35,303 nt of DNA. Source: CAMAUF01 sp046152925. GTDB taxonomy: Bacteria; Chloroflexota; Dehalococcoidia; Tepidiformales; Tepidiformaceae. Shown in pieces: positions 23,222-31,602 of this stretch. Position 1 is the first letter of the stretch, and every line of letters starts with the position of its first letter. The notes under the pieces were generated by a model. It had not been told where the DNA came from, did not search any database, and saw nothing but the letters and a program-made list of their open reading frames with translations. The DNA is taken from contig JBJXFX010000128.1 of the NCBI GenBank assembly GCA_046152925.1, forward strand, positions 1-35,303, written 5' to 3'. The translations under genes and the position numbers were made by a program.

Positions 23222-24007
23222 CTACCAGGCGGTCCAGCCGCCATCGACCATCAACGTGTGGCCGGTGACGTAGTCGCTCGCGCGGCTAGCGAGGAAGATG
23301 ACCGCGCCTGCGAGTTCGTGCGGCTGTCCCCAGCGGCCCGCCGGGGTGCGCTCGGTGATGAACCGGTTCCGCTCCGGGTCTTCGAAGAGCGGCTTCGTGA
23401 GGTCGGTCTCGAAGTAGGTGGGGCCGATGGCGTTCACCTGGACGTTATGTGGCGCCCATTCGACCGCCATGACCTTGGTGAGCTGCTCAACGCCACCCTT
23501 CGAGCTTGCGTAAGCCGTCTGCGAGGCAAGGACGACCCGGCCCATGATGCTCGAGATGTTGATCACCTTGCCCGAGCCCTGGGCGACCATCACGCGGCCC
23601 GCAGCACGGGCCCAGTGAAAGTACCCCACGAGATTCGTGTCCAAGACGCGCCGGTACTCGGCCTCCGTCAGTTCGAGGATCGGCTTGCGGACGTTGATCC
23701 CGGCGTTGTTGACCAGGATGTCGACCCGCCCGAGGTCCGCGATGGCTGTTGCCACGGCCGCTTCGCAGTCTGCCTCAATGGTTGCGTCGGCCGTGACCGC
23801 CACGGCGCGGCGGCCGAGCGCCCGGACCTCGCTGGCGAGCGCTTCGATCTCCGTCGCAGTCCGGGCGGTAGCGACGATGTCCGCGCCTGCGGCAGCCAGG
23901 GCGAGGGCCATGGTGCGACCGAGACCGCGGCCTGCGCCGGTGACGATCGCCACCTTGCCGCTGAGGTCGAAGAGTTGCGTGCCGAGAAGCTCTGGGCGTC
24001 CGTCCAT
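23222..24007 (-). CDS. SDR-family oxidoreductase (FabG-like)
   Basis: A 261-residue classical SDR. TGAGRGLG lies at residues 23-30, NNAG near 105-108, and the catalytic Tyr166-x3-Lys170 in YASSK. The C-terminal FLASRASDYVTGHTLMVDGGW is typical of FabG/gluconate-dehydrogenase-like members. It converges on the VOC gene with four bases between stops and lies 41 bases downstream of the large permease gene on the same strand. A palindrome (24009-24033) sits immediately before the ATG, with TAGACT inside it. The specific substrate is unknown; fatty-acid, sugar or steroid-type keto-reduction are all possible. Confidence 0.88.
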   Translation of the reverse strand: MDGRPELLGTQLFDLSGKVAIVTGAGRGLGRTMALALAAAGADIVATARTATEIEALASEVRALGRRAVAVTADATIEADCEAAVATAIADLGRVDILVNNAGINVRKPILELTEAEYRRVLDTNLVGYFHWARAAGRVMVAQGSGKVINISSIMGRVVLASQTAYASSKGGVEQLTKVMAVEWAPHNVQVNAIGPTYFETDLTKPLFEDPERNRFITERTPAGRWGQPHELAGAVIFLASRASDYVTGHTLMVDGGWTAW

Positions 24008-24008
24008 C

Positions 24009-24033
24009 GGCCGCTGAGTCTAGCTCAGCGGCC
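24009..24033. promoter_or_regulatory. 10-bp palindrome immediately upstream of the SDR start
   Basis: GGCCGCTGAG and CTCAGCGGCC pair around the five-base centre TCTAG. The element begins two bases before the SDR start codon and lies in the 41-base gap after the permease stop. On the minus strand it contains TAGACT, a possible -10 box nine bases before the ATG, so it may be an operator or a hairpin that controls ribosome access. There is no T-tract. Confidence 0.55.
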
Positions 24034-24048
24034 GGGACGGGTCATGTG

Positions 24049-27000
24049 CTACTCGTAGCGAAGTGCTTCCGCGACCGCGACGCGCGACGCCTGCCGTGCC
24101 GGGACAAAGGTCATCAACGCGGTCATGAAGAGGGCGAAGCCGACCATCAGGCCGATTTGGCCCCAGGGCACGCTGAAGTCGACACCCTTCGCCGCCTCTC
24201 CGAACTCGCCGCTCGTGAAGAGCGTCGCGGCGAAGGCGACGCCGAGGATGAGGCCGAGGACGATGCCGCTGATGGCGATGAACATGCTCTCCAGGAGGAA
24301 GCTGAGCTGCACCATCGAGCGCTTGTAGCCGATCGCGCGGAGCATCCCGATCTGCTGGCGACGCTCGACGACCGCACGGAAGCTGATCACGCCCAGGGCG
24401 GCGATCCCGACGAGCAGGCCAAGCGCGAGGAACCCTTGGAACATATCGAGGAACGTCCGGCTGATCGCCTGATTCTCGTCGATGATGTCCTGGAGCGATT
24501 CCGCCTCGGCCTGGAGGAGGCTGGCCTCCAACTGCTTCGCGTACTTCTCGGCGTCGACCCCGGGCTTCAGCGCAAGGAAGAAGGTCTGGCCCTTGGCATC
24601 CGGGAAGGTGCGCTCGACCAACCCCTTCTCGACGAGGAGTCCGGGCCAGAAGTTGCTCGCCGAGTCGGCGGACTGCCCGATGACGGTGACCTCCGTGAGC
24701 GTACCCGTCGTCCGGTTGAGCAGGCGCAGGGTGAACGGCTCGAACGCGGCGAAGGTCTGTTCCTCAGGCAGCGTGAGCGGATCGCTGGGGCCGCCTCCGA
24801 ATCCGCCGTCGCCGGTCGTCATCGCGGCGGGGATGATCGCGAACTTGGGGTCCGAGGCGAGCGCGGCCCAGACGTCGGCGTCGGTCGCGTAGCCGGCCGC
24901 ACGGAAGAGGAGCGGGATCTTCTGGGCGCGGGCGAAGTCCTCGTCCACACCTTGGACGAGGATGTTCCGGTACTCGTCCTCTGGGTCGTCTTTGGCAGCG
25001 TCGAAATACGGGTCTTCGATGTCGACCTCGAAGGGCGCCGCGACACGCGCCTCGCCGATCGCCGCGATCTGGCCCAGGTCCGGCCGAAGGGCGGGGGCGA
25101 GACTCGAACCACCTTCGCTGACGGCGGCGCGGAGGTCATCGACACGGTTGTTGCCGTTGACGGACACCTGGATGTCGAAGCCGCCGCGGGCGTCGTCTCC
25201 GAGGAAGATCTTGTCGAAGTTCGTGTTCAGGGCCGCGTTCATCGAGAGCACGAACATGATCAGGCCGATCATCGCGATCGTGATCCCGGTCCGGAAGCGG
25301 CTCGTGAGCGGGTAGGCGATTGCGGTCTTCACCGCGGGGTAGATCCGCCCGAGACGCGCGCCAAAGCGCCCGACCGCCGGCAGCAGGATGTCTGCGTTGT
25401 AGACGACGATGAACGTCCCGGCGGTAATCAAGCAGAGGCCGGTGACGAAGAACATCTCCGCGTCGGCGTTCAGCGTCCCGAAGAGACCCTCTAGCCGCCC
25501 GCCAGGCAGCGCGAACCAGACGACCATCAGCGCGACGCTCGCGAGCGTGAATACGGGGCGGGCCGGGACACGGAAGTAGGTGAGCGTGATCGCCACCCAG
25601 AGGGCAACGAGCGAAAGGCCGATGGCGAAGGGCGCCATCTGGTCGGCGTCGAGTCCCCATCCGATGAAGGCGGCGCCCATCAAGAGGCCGGCGCAGGCGA
25701 AGCCCACGCTCCACGAGACGTGGCGGCGCCGATCCTGAAGGGCGGTGAGGACGACGCCCAGCGCGGGGACCACGATCCCGGCCCCAACGAGCCAGGCCGG
25801 AATGCCCGAGGGCTTCCGGTCGCGCGTCAGCCGCGTGAGGAGGATGGCGACGCCATAGCCGACGAGGATCAGCGCCCCAACACCGAGGATGAGCGTGACC
25901 AGCCCGGTCCAAATCGGCCACTTGGGAAGGCCTTCGCCGACCTTGCGGTCGCCGCGCGGCGCGCCGATGTTGCTGGAGCGGAGCGTGCCAAGCCAGGGAC
26001 CGGCCAGCGTGAGGACGATGCCGGAGAGCAGCAGGTACACCAACCCGATCGAGGGTTGCCAGAGCAGCAGGATGAGGGTGACGCACAGTGCGCCGAATGC
26101 AGCGACGCCATTCAGTGCGGCGCGGAGGTAGCCGAAGACCGTTGCCCCTTCGGGGTCGCTCGGACGCGACTCGGGGAGGTCGCGGATGGCGGCGACGATG
26201 TTCAAGCGGCTCGCTCGCCAACTGGCGAGGAAGACGACGATAAACGTGACGATCACGCCGAGACAGAACGAGATGATCAGGCTGCGCGGCGTGATGTTGA
26301 AGTCGAGCTGCAGGCCCAGCCCGTCGCCGATCCGGTACTTCACAAAGGAGACCATCGCGAGGGCGGTCCCGACGCCGGCGAAGAGGCCGATCGTGGCCGC
26401 GCCGAGGTCATAGCCCATCCCTTCGGCGAGGAAGCTCTCCACGATTTGGCGGCGCTTGGCGCCGACCGCGCGGGCCATGCCCATTTCCGGCTTTCGCTCG
26501 GCCGCGAGCATGATGAAAATCAAGAAGATGAGCAGGATGCCGGCCGCGATCGAGAAGAGCCCGAAGATGACGAACGCCGACGTGAAGACGTTGCCGAGCA
26601 GCTGTGCGAACTCGACCGAGTCCTTCTTGGTGGTCTCGACGGCGTAGGGCGTCCCGGCGAGGGCCCGTTCGAGCTTGCCGGCGACTTCGTCCGAGCGGTC
26701 GAGTCCGCCTCGCGTGGTGCCGTCGTTCGAGACGAGGACGAAGTCGGCCGTGCCTTCCCGGCCGATGAGCTTTGCGAAGAAATCGAAGTTGACGACGGCC
26801 CCTTCGCGGGAATCCGTGCCAAAGGTGCCCCCGAAGAACGTGTTCGGCGTGATCGCCTTCACCGTCAGCGGCACCTGCTGGCCGCCGTAGAGCAGGACGA
26901 CAGCGTCGCCGACCTTGGCGTCAACTTCCTTGGCGAGCGCCTTGTTGACGGCGACTTCGCCCGGGCCGAGGGTGAAGCGCTTTCCGTCCTTGTCCTTCAT

Positions 27001-27501
27001 CCCGCCGAAGGGCTCGAGGTCGGCGTCGCGGAACGCGGAAACACGCAGCTGCGCCTGGTTGAGGCGCGTCCGCGTGTTCACGAGCGGGATCCACTCCCGC
27101 AAGTACGGGACGAAGCCAGCGACCTCGTCTTTGAACTCGTCCGCGAGTTGGTCGACGGTGGTGAGCGGGATGACCTGCTTTTCCTGTGGCGCAGGGTTGT
27201 CCTCGACATCCCAGCCGATGATTTCGTCACCCGGGCCGAGGATCGTGTACGTCTCGCTCGTGATGCTATGGGTGAGCGTGTCGCCAGTGCCGAACGCGGC
27301 CGCCACGATCAACGTCGAGAGCATGAGCCCGACGACGATCAAGGCCGTTTGCGCGGGGCGGCGCGGGATGTTCCGGAGGCCCGTCTTGAACATGACCGGG
27401 TTGCGGACCGCAATGAATGCGACAAACGCGAGAATAGCGGCGGTGAGCGCGACGCAGACCCCCGCGATGGTGGTCATGGAAATCCCAAACAGTTCGTTCA
27501 T
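24049..27501 (-). CDS. Large FtsX/MacB-type ABC transporter permease
   Basis: A 1150-residue permease with two FtsX domains. After two N-terminal helices, a soluble extracytoplasmic MacB-PCD-like domain (about 75-310) is followed by FtsX domain 1 (about 315-440), then roughly eight extra hydrophobic helices in the middle (about 450-730), a second soluble domain (about 770-1010) and FtsX domain 2 (about 1030-1150). It ends VAEALRYE, as do LolC/MacB-type permeases. These proteins couple ATP hydrolysis to extraction or export of lipids, lipoproteins or peptides rather than ordinary channel transport. No ATP-binding protein is adjacent on either side. The start is ATG at 27501, with GAGAGGG just upstream. 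Confidence 0.9.
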   Translation of the reverse strand: MNELFGISMTTIAGVCVALTAAILAFVAFIAVRNPVMFKTGLRNIPRRPAQTALIVVGLMLSTLIVAAAFGTGDTLTHSITSETYTILGPGDEIIGWDVEDNPAPQEKQVIPLTTVDQLADEFKDEVAGFVPYLREWIPLVNTRTRLNQAQLRVSAFRDADLEPFGGMKDKDGKRFTLGPGEVAVNKALAKEVDAKVGDAVVLLYGGQQVPLTVKAITPNTFFGGTFGTDSREGAVVNFDFFAKLIGREGTADFVLVSNDGTTRGGLDRSDEVAGKLERALAGTPYAVETTKKDSVEFAQLLGNVFTSAFVIFGLFSIAAGILLIFLIFIMLAAERKPEMGMARAVGAKRRQIVESFLAEGMGYDLGAATIGLFAGVGTALAMVSFVKYRIGDGLGLQLDFNITPRSLIISFCLGVIVTFIVVFLASWRASRLNIVAAIRDLPESRPSDPEGATVFGYLRAALNGVAAFGALCVTLILLLWQPSIGLVYLLLSGIVLTLAGPWLGTLRSSNIGAPRGDRKVGEGLPKWPIWTGLVTLILGVGALILVGYGVAILLTRLTRDRKPSGIPAWLVGAGIVVPALGVVLTALQDRRRHVSWSVGFACAGLLMGAAFIGWGLDADQMAPFAIGLSLVALWVAITLTYFRVPARPVFTLASVALMVVWFALPGGRLEGLFGTLNADAEMFFVTGLCLITAGTFIVVYNADILLPAVGRFGARLGRIYPAVKTAIAYPLTSRFRTGITIAMIGLIMFVLSMNAALNTNFDKIFLGDDARGGFDIQVSVNGNNRVDDLRAAVSEGGSSLAPALRPDLGQIAAIGEARVAAPFEVDIEDPYFDAAKDDPEDEYRNILVQGVDEDFARAQKIPLLFRAAGYATDADVWAALASDPKFAIIPAAMTTGDGGFGGGPSDPLTLPEEQTFAAFEPFTLRLLNRTTGTLTEVTVIGQSADSASNFWPGLLVEKGLVERTFPDAKGQTFFLALKPGVDAEKYAKQLEASLLQAEAESLQDIIDENQAISRTFLDMFQGFLALGLLVGIAALGVISFRAVVERRQQIGMLRAIGYKRSMVQLSFLLESMFIAISGIVLGLILGVAFAATLFTSGEFGEAAKGVDFSVPWGQIGLMVGFALFMTALMTFVPARQASRVAVAEALRYE

Positions 27502-27574
27502 CCAGCCCTCTCAGTGGTTCCAGGCTCGCCCCTTCGGGCGGAACGGTCATCCGCCTTTGGTCACACATCGGCGA

Positions 27575-28078
27575 CTATTCAATGACTTCGATGGTCTGCT
27601 CTGCGGCGACGCCCGCCGGCGTGAAGCCCCACGCCCGATACGCCCTGGCGCTGGGCCCAATCGCGGCCTCGTCGAGCCGCCAAACCGGGGCCCGCGCGAG
27701 GTCGAAGCGCTCGATCCCGGCCGGGCCAAGATGCTGGACCTCGGCGAGCAATGCGTCCGCTGCCTGGACGAGGTTGGCGACATCGAACCCCATCGCCGCG
27801 GGGGCATAGGGCGCCAGGTAGCCGCGGGACGTCCGCAGCAGGCGTTCGGCGCCCGTGTAATTCGCCCGCGTCAGGTGGACGAAGGCGGCGGCGAGCTGGA
27901 TGAGGCCCTTGTAGAGGTCGCGGATGTCGCCCGGCTCCTCTTGCCAGATCTCCTCCAACGTCTCGTGACACTCGTAATACTGCCCGGTGTTGAACTGCTC
28001 GCAGGCGATCTGGAGGTTGCCGGGGACCGTGATCCGCTTAGCCACGCGGCCGCGTGGGTGTGAACTCCGTGTTGGCAT
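27575..28078 (-). CDS. DUF309 family protein
   Basis: A 167-residue all-helical protein of the DUF309 family. The signature is FNTGQYYECHETLEEIW (about 29-45), followed by LYKGLIQLAAAFVHL. The function of the family is unknown; the conserved His/Glu cluster suggests a metal or ligand site. The frame is open further upstream, but the ATG at 28078 has TAGGCT seven bases upstream and no Shine-Dalgarno, consistent with a leaderless start. It is divergent from the small membrane protein gene at 28161 and precedes the permease gene with 73 bases between them. Confidence 0.85.
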   Translation of the reverse strand: MPTRSSHPRGRVAKRITVPGNLQIACEQFNTGQYYECHETLEEIWQEEPGDIRDLYKGLIQLAAAFVHLTRANYTGAERLLRTSRGYLAPYAPAAMGFDVANLVQAADALLAEVQHLGPAGIERFDLARAPVWRLDEAAIGPSARAYRAWGFTPAGVAAEQTIEVIE

Positions 28079-28160
28079 GTGATCGAGCCTAGCCTGCGTG
28101 CGTGAAAAGCGCCCAGCCCAGACAATCGAGTCCAGCGAACCCACGCGAGGCCGAACGACC

Positions 28161-28319
28161 ATGGCTGATGCTCACGCCCCCCAGGACCCGAACGCCGCGC
28201 CGATGCACCACGACATCGTGGGGGAATTCGGCGGCATCCATGTTTTCATCTGCGGGATGCTCGGGGTGCTCGCGAGCATCGCCGGGATCGTGCTCGGGCT
28301 CGTCCTGATAAACGATTAA
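28161..28319 (+). CDS. Small single-helix membrane protein
   Basis: A 52-residue protein with a polar N-terminus containing His20-His21 (PMHHDIVG), a single transmembrane helix (about 30-50, VFICGMLGVLASIAGIVLG) and almost no C-terminal tail. A GAGG lies about ten bases before the ATG at 28161, which is preferred over an earlier in-frame ATG at 28098 that lacks any signal. I do not recognise the family. Size and layout resemble small accessory subunits of membrane complexes, but nothing nearby shows which. Confidence 0.55.
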   Translation: MADAHAPQDPNAAPMHHDIVGEFGGIHVFICGMLGVLASIAGIVLGLVLIND

Positions 28320-28401
28320 CGGCGCTACCACGTTCACAGATTTTCTCCCGAACTTCACGTAACGCGGTGCCGCGGCCGGGCGGGCTGTGTATCATCCGTC
28401 C

Positions 28402-28902
28402 ATGGAGCGCCCCCGCCCCGCCGAGCCCGGATCACGCATCCTGCTGCGCGCCACGAAGTACGACGGCACCGCGCACTGGATCCAGCCGTTCCGCGTCGTC
28501 TCCGACGACGGCACCCTGCTGGTGACGCGGTACAGCGCCCGCACGCCGATCTACACGAGCCGCGGCGAATTCCGTTCGCCCTACGACAGCCTGGTCTACT
28601 TCTGGCGCGACCGCTGGTTCAATGTCTTCCGGCTCTCGAAGCCCGGCTGCTCGCTTGCGCTTTGGTATTGCAACGTGACAACGCCGCCGCGCCTCTCCGG
28701 CGACCAGCTCGAATACGTCGACCTCGACCTCGATGTCGCCGTCCGGCCGGGCGGCTGTGTGGAGCTGCTGGATGAGGACGAGTTCGCGATCCACCAGCGA
28801 CGCTACTGCTACCCGAGCGAGGTCGTGACGGCCGCGCGGTCGGCGGCGGAGCAGGTTGCCGCGCTCGCCCTGAACAATGGCTTTCCGTTCGACCGCGGGT
28901 AG
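28402..28902 (+). CDS. DUF402 family protein (nucleotide phosphatase-like)
   Basis: A 166-residue DUF402 protein. The core motif is present: WYCNVTTPP, then YVDLDLDVAVRPGG (about 105-118) and ELLDEDEF (about 121-128), whose Asp/Glu residues correspond to the metal site of the family. Characterised relatives hydrolyse nucleoside tri- and diphosphates or bind RNA. The chosen ATG at 28402 has TATCAT six bases upstream and no Shine-Dalgarno; a GTG at 28387 is in frame but overlaps that hexamer. It precedes the NYN putative RNase gene by 24 bases, so the two could act in RNA or nucleotide turnover. Confidence 0.85.
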   Translation: MERPRPAEPGSRILLRATKYDGTAHWIQPFRVVSDDGTLLVTRYSARTPIYTSRGEFRSPYDSLVYFWRDRWFNVFRLSKPGCSLALWYCNVTTPPRLSGDQLEYVDLDLDVAVRPGGCVELLDEDEFAIHQRRYCYPSEVVTAARSAAEQVAALALNNGFPFDRG

Positions 28903-28926
28903 CCCAAAAGGCGGTAGGATCATCGC

Positions 28927-30192
28927 GTGGCGACCGCTGGAACGGACAACGCACCCAACGGCACGCAGGCCGACGTGGCGCTCCTGGTTGACTGGGAGAA
29001 CCTCAAGTTCAGCCTGCGCGAGCGCAACCGCCGTCCCAACGTCACGGCCCTCCGCCAGGCCGCGGAGCGCTTCGGCCGCATCGTCTACGCCCGCGCCTAC
29101 GCCGACTGGCAAGACCCGGTCCATTCCGGCGACCCGGCGAGCCTCTACCTCGCGGGCCTCGAACCGGTCTACGTGCTCACCAAGCGATACACCGACGACT
29201 CGGGCGAAATCCGGCTGAAGAACTCAGTCGACGTGAAGCTCGCGGCCGACTGCATCGAAGCCAGCCACCAGTTTCCGAACATCTCGACGTACATTATGGT
29301 CACCGGCGACCACGGCTTCATCCATGTGCTCAACACACTGCGTCCGCGCGGCAAGCGCGTCGTCGTCATCGGGGTGAGCTGGACGACCGCGGCGCAGCTC
29401 ACCGAGCAGGCCGACGTTGTCCTCTACTACGACATTGACGTCGAGCGGATCCGGGACGACGGGGCGCTCGAAGTCGCGCCGGCGCCCGCACCAGCGACGA
29501 AGAAGGTCTCGCCCGTGTTCGCCCAGACGGCCGAAACGGCGGCGAACCAGCTGCGGCTCGACGGCAACCAGGGCGTCGACCAGCGCCGGATCGCGGAGGT
29601 GCTCGAACAGGTCCTCTCGGTGGTCCGGGAGTATCGCAAGGACCGCCGCGACATTTCGGTCAGCGTGCTCGGCCAAGAGCTCCAGAAGCGCATGTCGATG
29701 ACCGATTTCGCACAGCACGTCCGCGGCAAAGCGCGGGGCCTTGCCCAGGCGCTCGCCAGCCACGGCCAAATTAAGCTGATCCAGCGCGACTTCATCGACT
29801 GGATTTACCTTCCAGAGGAGCCGGACGACCTCATCCGGGCCCAGACGCCGCCGTCGATGGACCTCCCGCGCTACGACTACGGCGGCTTCGTCTACACCGA
29901 CCTCTCGTCCGACAAGCGCGACGCCGTGATCCACGCGATCTACGAAGAGCGCAACAAGCCCGGGACGGCCTGGCTCACGTTCAACCGCCTGCTGATGGTG
30001 GTCCAACCGATCGTGGCGCGCGACGACCAAGCGACAAAGAACCTGCTCAACAACATGGTCACCATCGGGATCATCCGGCTGGACAGCGAACGCCAGGGAC
30101 GCGACCCGGAGTCCGGCGCCGCGTATGCCTACCGGACGTTCGCGATCGACCTCGGACACCCGGACGTCAAGAAAGTCCTTCACCTCGCCTGA
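28927..30192 (+). CDS. NYN-domain (LabA/DUF88) putative ribonuclease with C-terminal helical domains
   Basis: A 421-residue protein. The N-terminal NYN domain (about 15-175) of the PIN-like superfamily has acidic residues Asp22 (LLVDWENLKF), Asp102 (KNSVDVKLAADC) and Asp128 (VTGDHGF), as expected for a metal-dependent RNase. A Pro/Ala linker (about 182-196) precedes a C-terminal region (about 210-300) with a predicted LOTUS/winged-helix-like pattern (DISVSVLGQELQKRMSM) and a further helical region to the end. Nuclease activity is inferred. The start is GTG at 28927, six bases after TAGGAT (28915-28920), without a Shine-Dalgarno. Confidence 0.85.
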   Translation: MATAGTDNAPNGTQADVALLVDWENLKFSLRERNRRPNVTALRQAAERFGRIVYARAYADWQDPVHSGDPASLYLAGLEPVYVLTKRYTDDSGEIRLKNSVDVKLAADCIEASHQFPNISTYIMVTGDHGFIHVLNTLRPRGKRVVVIGVSWTTAAQLTEQADVVLYYDIDVERIRDDGALEVAPAPAPATKKVSPVFAQTAETAANQLRLDGNQGVDQRRIAEVLEQVLSVVREYRKDRRDISVSVLGQELQKRMSMTDFAQHVRGKARGLAQALASHGQIKLIQRDFIDWIYLPEEPDDLIRAQTPPSMDLPRYDYGGFVYTDLSSDKRDAVIHAIYEERNKPGTAWLTFNRLLMVVQPIVARDDQATKNLLNNMVTIGIIRLDSERQGRDPESGAAYAYRTFAIDLGHPDVKKVLHLA

Positions 30193-30204
30193 TCGGAGCC
30201 CACC

Positions 30205-30987
30205 GTGACCGACGCCTTCCAGTCGCTCGTCGATGACCTTGCCGCCGAGCATGAAGCGCTCGCGGGCGTGTTGGCGTCCGTGCCGTTCGAACGCTGGGAG
30301 CACCAGACGCACGCCCCCGGCTGGGCAATCCGCGACCAAGTCGCGCACCTCGCCCAGTTCGACGACGTCGCTCGCCTCGCGATCGAGGAGGTCGAGCGGT
30401 TCACCGCGATGGGCCGGAGCGGCGCGAACTACCTCGAAGAAGCGCGGACACGGCCCGTTGCGGAGATCGCCGCCTGGTGGCGCGAAGCCAGCGAGAAGCT
30501 GATCTCGGCCGCCCGGACGCTGGACGCCTCGCGCCGCATGCCCTGGTTCGGCCCGCCGATGGCCGCGACCTCGTTCATCACCGCGCGGCTGATGGAGTGC
30601 TGGTCGCACGGGCTGGATGTCGTCGATGTCGCCGGTGTCGAACGCGAGCCGAGCGACCGGCTGCGGCACATCGCCCACCTCGGCGTCCGCACGCGCGGCT
30701 TCTCCTATGTGACGCGGGGCCTGGAACCCAACCAGACGCCGGTCAAAGTCGAGCTCGTCCTCCCTTCTGGCGAGCCGCTGGTCTTCGGCGACACGCTCGC
30801 GACGCAGTCGATCCGCGGGCGCGCGATCGACTTCTGCCAGGTGGTCACGCAGCGGCGGCATTACGCCGACACCCGTCTCGAGATCGACGGACCGGACGCC
30901 GAGGAGTGGATGCGCTTCGCCCAGGCGTTCGCCGGCCCGCCGGGCGAAGGCCGCAAGCCAGGCCAGTTCACCCAGGCCCATCCCTGA
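30205..30987 (+). CDS. TIGR03084-type metal-binding protein (DinB/maleylpyruvate isomerase fold)
   Basis: A 260-residue protein with the DinB/MDMPI N-terminal four-helix bundle (about 1-150). The conserved segments WEHQTHAPGWAIRDQVAHLA (about 31-50) and MECWSHGLDVVDV (about 132-144) supply the three metal-ligand His positions of the fold. The C-terminal part (about 155-260) matches the TIGR03084 pattern, with a small beta domain (VELVLPSGEPLVFG). The family's reaction is undefined; thiol-dependent isomerase or transferase roles are known for relatives. GGAG at 30195-30198 precedes the GTG start by six bases. It begins 12 bases after the NYN gene, so the two are probably cotranscribed. Confidence 0.85.
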   Translation: MTDAFQSLVDDLAAEHEALAGVLASVPFERWEHQTHAPGWAIRDQVAHLAQFDDVARLAIEEVERFTAMGRSGANYLEEARTRPVAEIAAWWREASEKLISAARTLDASRRMPWFGPPMAATSFITARLMECWSHGLDVVDVAGVEREPSDRLRHIAHLGVRTRGFSYVTRGLEPNQTPVKVELVLPSGEPLVFGDTLATQSIRGRAIDFCQVVTQRRHYADTRLEIDGPDAEEWMRFAQAFAGPPGEGRKPGQFTQAHP

Positions 30988-31066
30988 GGATCATCGCGCT
31001 CGCGGATCCGCGTTTACGAGCCGCCTGCTACGATCGGGGCATCTCCCTTGTGAAGAGGTACCCGAC

Positions 31067-31540
31067 GTGGCCGAGACCGCGACCCTGAAGGTGGGCGACG
31101 CCGCCCCCGACTTCGAACTCGTGATGGACCCGATGACCCGCGAGAAGTTCAAGCTGAGCGACCAGAAGGGCAAAAGCGCCGTCGTGATCAACTTCGTACC
31201 GGCCGCGTTTTCGCCGGTCTGCTCGAACCAGTTGCCGATGATCGAGGCGAAGACGGCCGAGTTCGCCAGCCAAGGCGCCGTCCCGGTCGCCATCTCCTGC
31301 GACAACGCCTGGAGCATCAAGGCCTGGAAGGAAGCGACTAAGGTCTCCTATCCCGTGCTTTCGGACTTCGAGCCGAAGGGCGCGGTTTCGAAGGCGTACG
31401 GCGTCTACCTCGAAGCTGCTGGGCTCGCGAACCGCGTCGTCGTCGTCGTCGGGAAGGACGGCAAAGTCGCCTGGATCCAGCCGACCGAGAAGATCACGGA
31501 CATCCCCGACTACGACCCGGTGATGGCCTGCGAGAAGTAA
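31067..31540 (+). CDS. Peroxiredoxin (AhpE/1-Cys-like)
   Basis: A 157-residue thioredoxin-fold peroxidase of the AhpC/TSA family, resembling AhpE. The active-site segment FVPAAFSPVC puts the peroxidatic residue at Cys52 and the Pro at 45; the conserved Thr of PxxxTxxC is Ser49 here, a tolerated variation that keeps the hydroxyl. Further Cys residues at about 79 and near the C-terminus could resolve the sulfenic acid. Start GTG at 31067 with GAGG eight bases upstream and TACGAT at 31029-31034 as a possible -10 box. A terminator-like hairpin follows the stop by about 22 bases. Confidence 0.9.
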   Translation: MAETATLKVGDAAPDFELVMDPMTREKFKLSDQKGKSAVVINFVPAAFSPVCSNQLPMIEAKTAEFASQGAVPVAISCDNAWSIKAWKEATKVSYPVLSDFEPKGAVSKAYGVYLEAAGLANRVVVVVGKDGKVAWIQPTEKITDIPDYDPVMACEK

Positions 31541-31562
31541 ATCCCCTCGTACCCAAACGGCG

Positions 31563-31602
31563 ACGGCCGGGCGTATGCTCTTGAGCATGGCCCGGCCGTT
31601 TT
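31563..31602 (+). terminator. Rho-independent terminator-like hairpin after the peroxiredoxin gene
   Basis: A 10-base perfect stem (ACGGCCGGGC at 31563-31572, paired with 31590-31599), a small bulge, and an inner 5-6 base stem (ATGCTC/GAGCAT) are followed by TTTT. It lies 22 bases past the peroxiredoxin stop and overlaps the first codons of the next gene. Confidence 0.8.

Noticed and set aside
25720..27585. A 621-codon plus-strand open frame opposite the FtsX permease
   Set aside because: Asp/Glu/Arg-rich shadow with no motifs; the permease frame has helices and both FtsX domains.
29224..30981. A 585-codon minus-strand open frame opposite the NYN and DinB-fold genes
   Set aside because: No recognisable domain; it mirrors two well-supported plus-strand genes.
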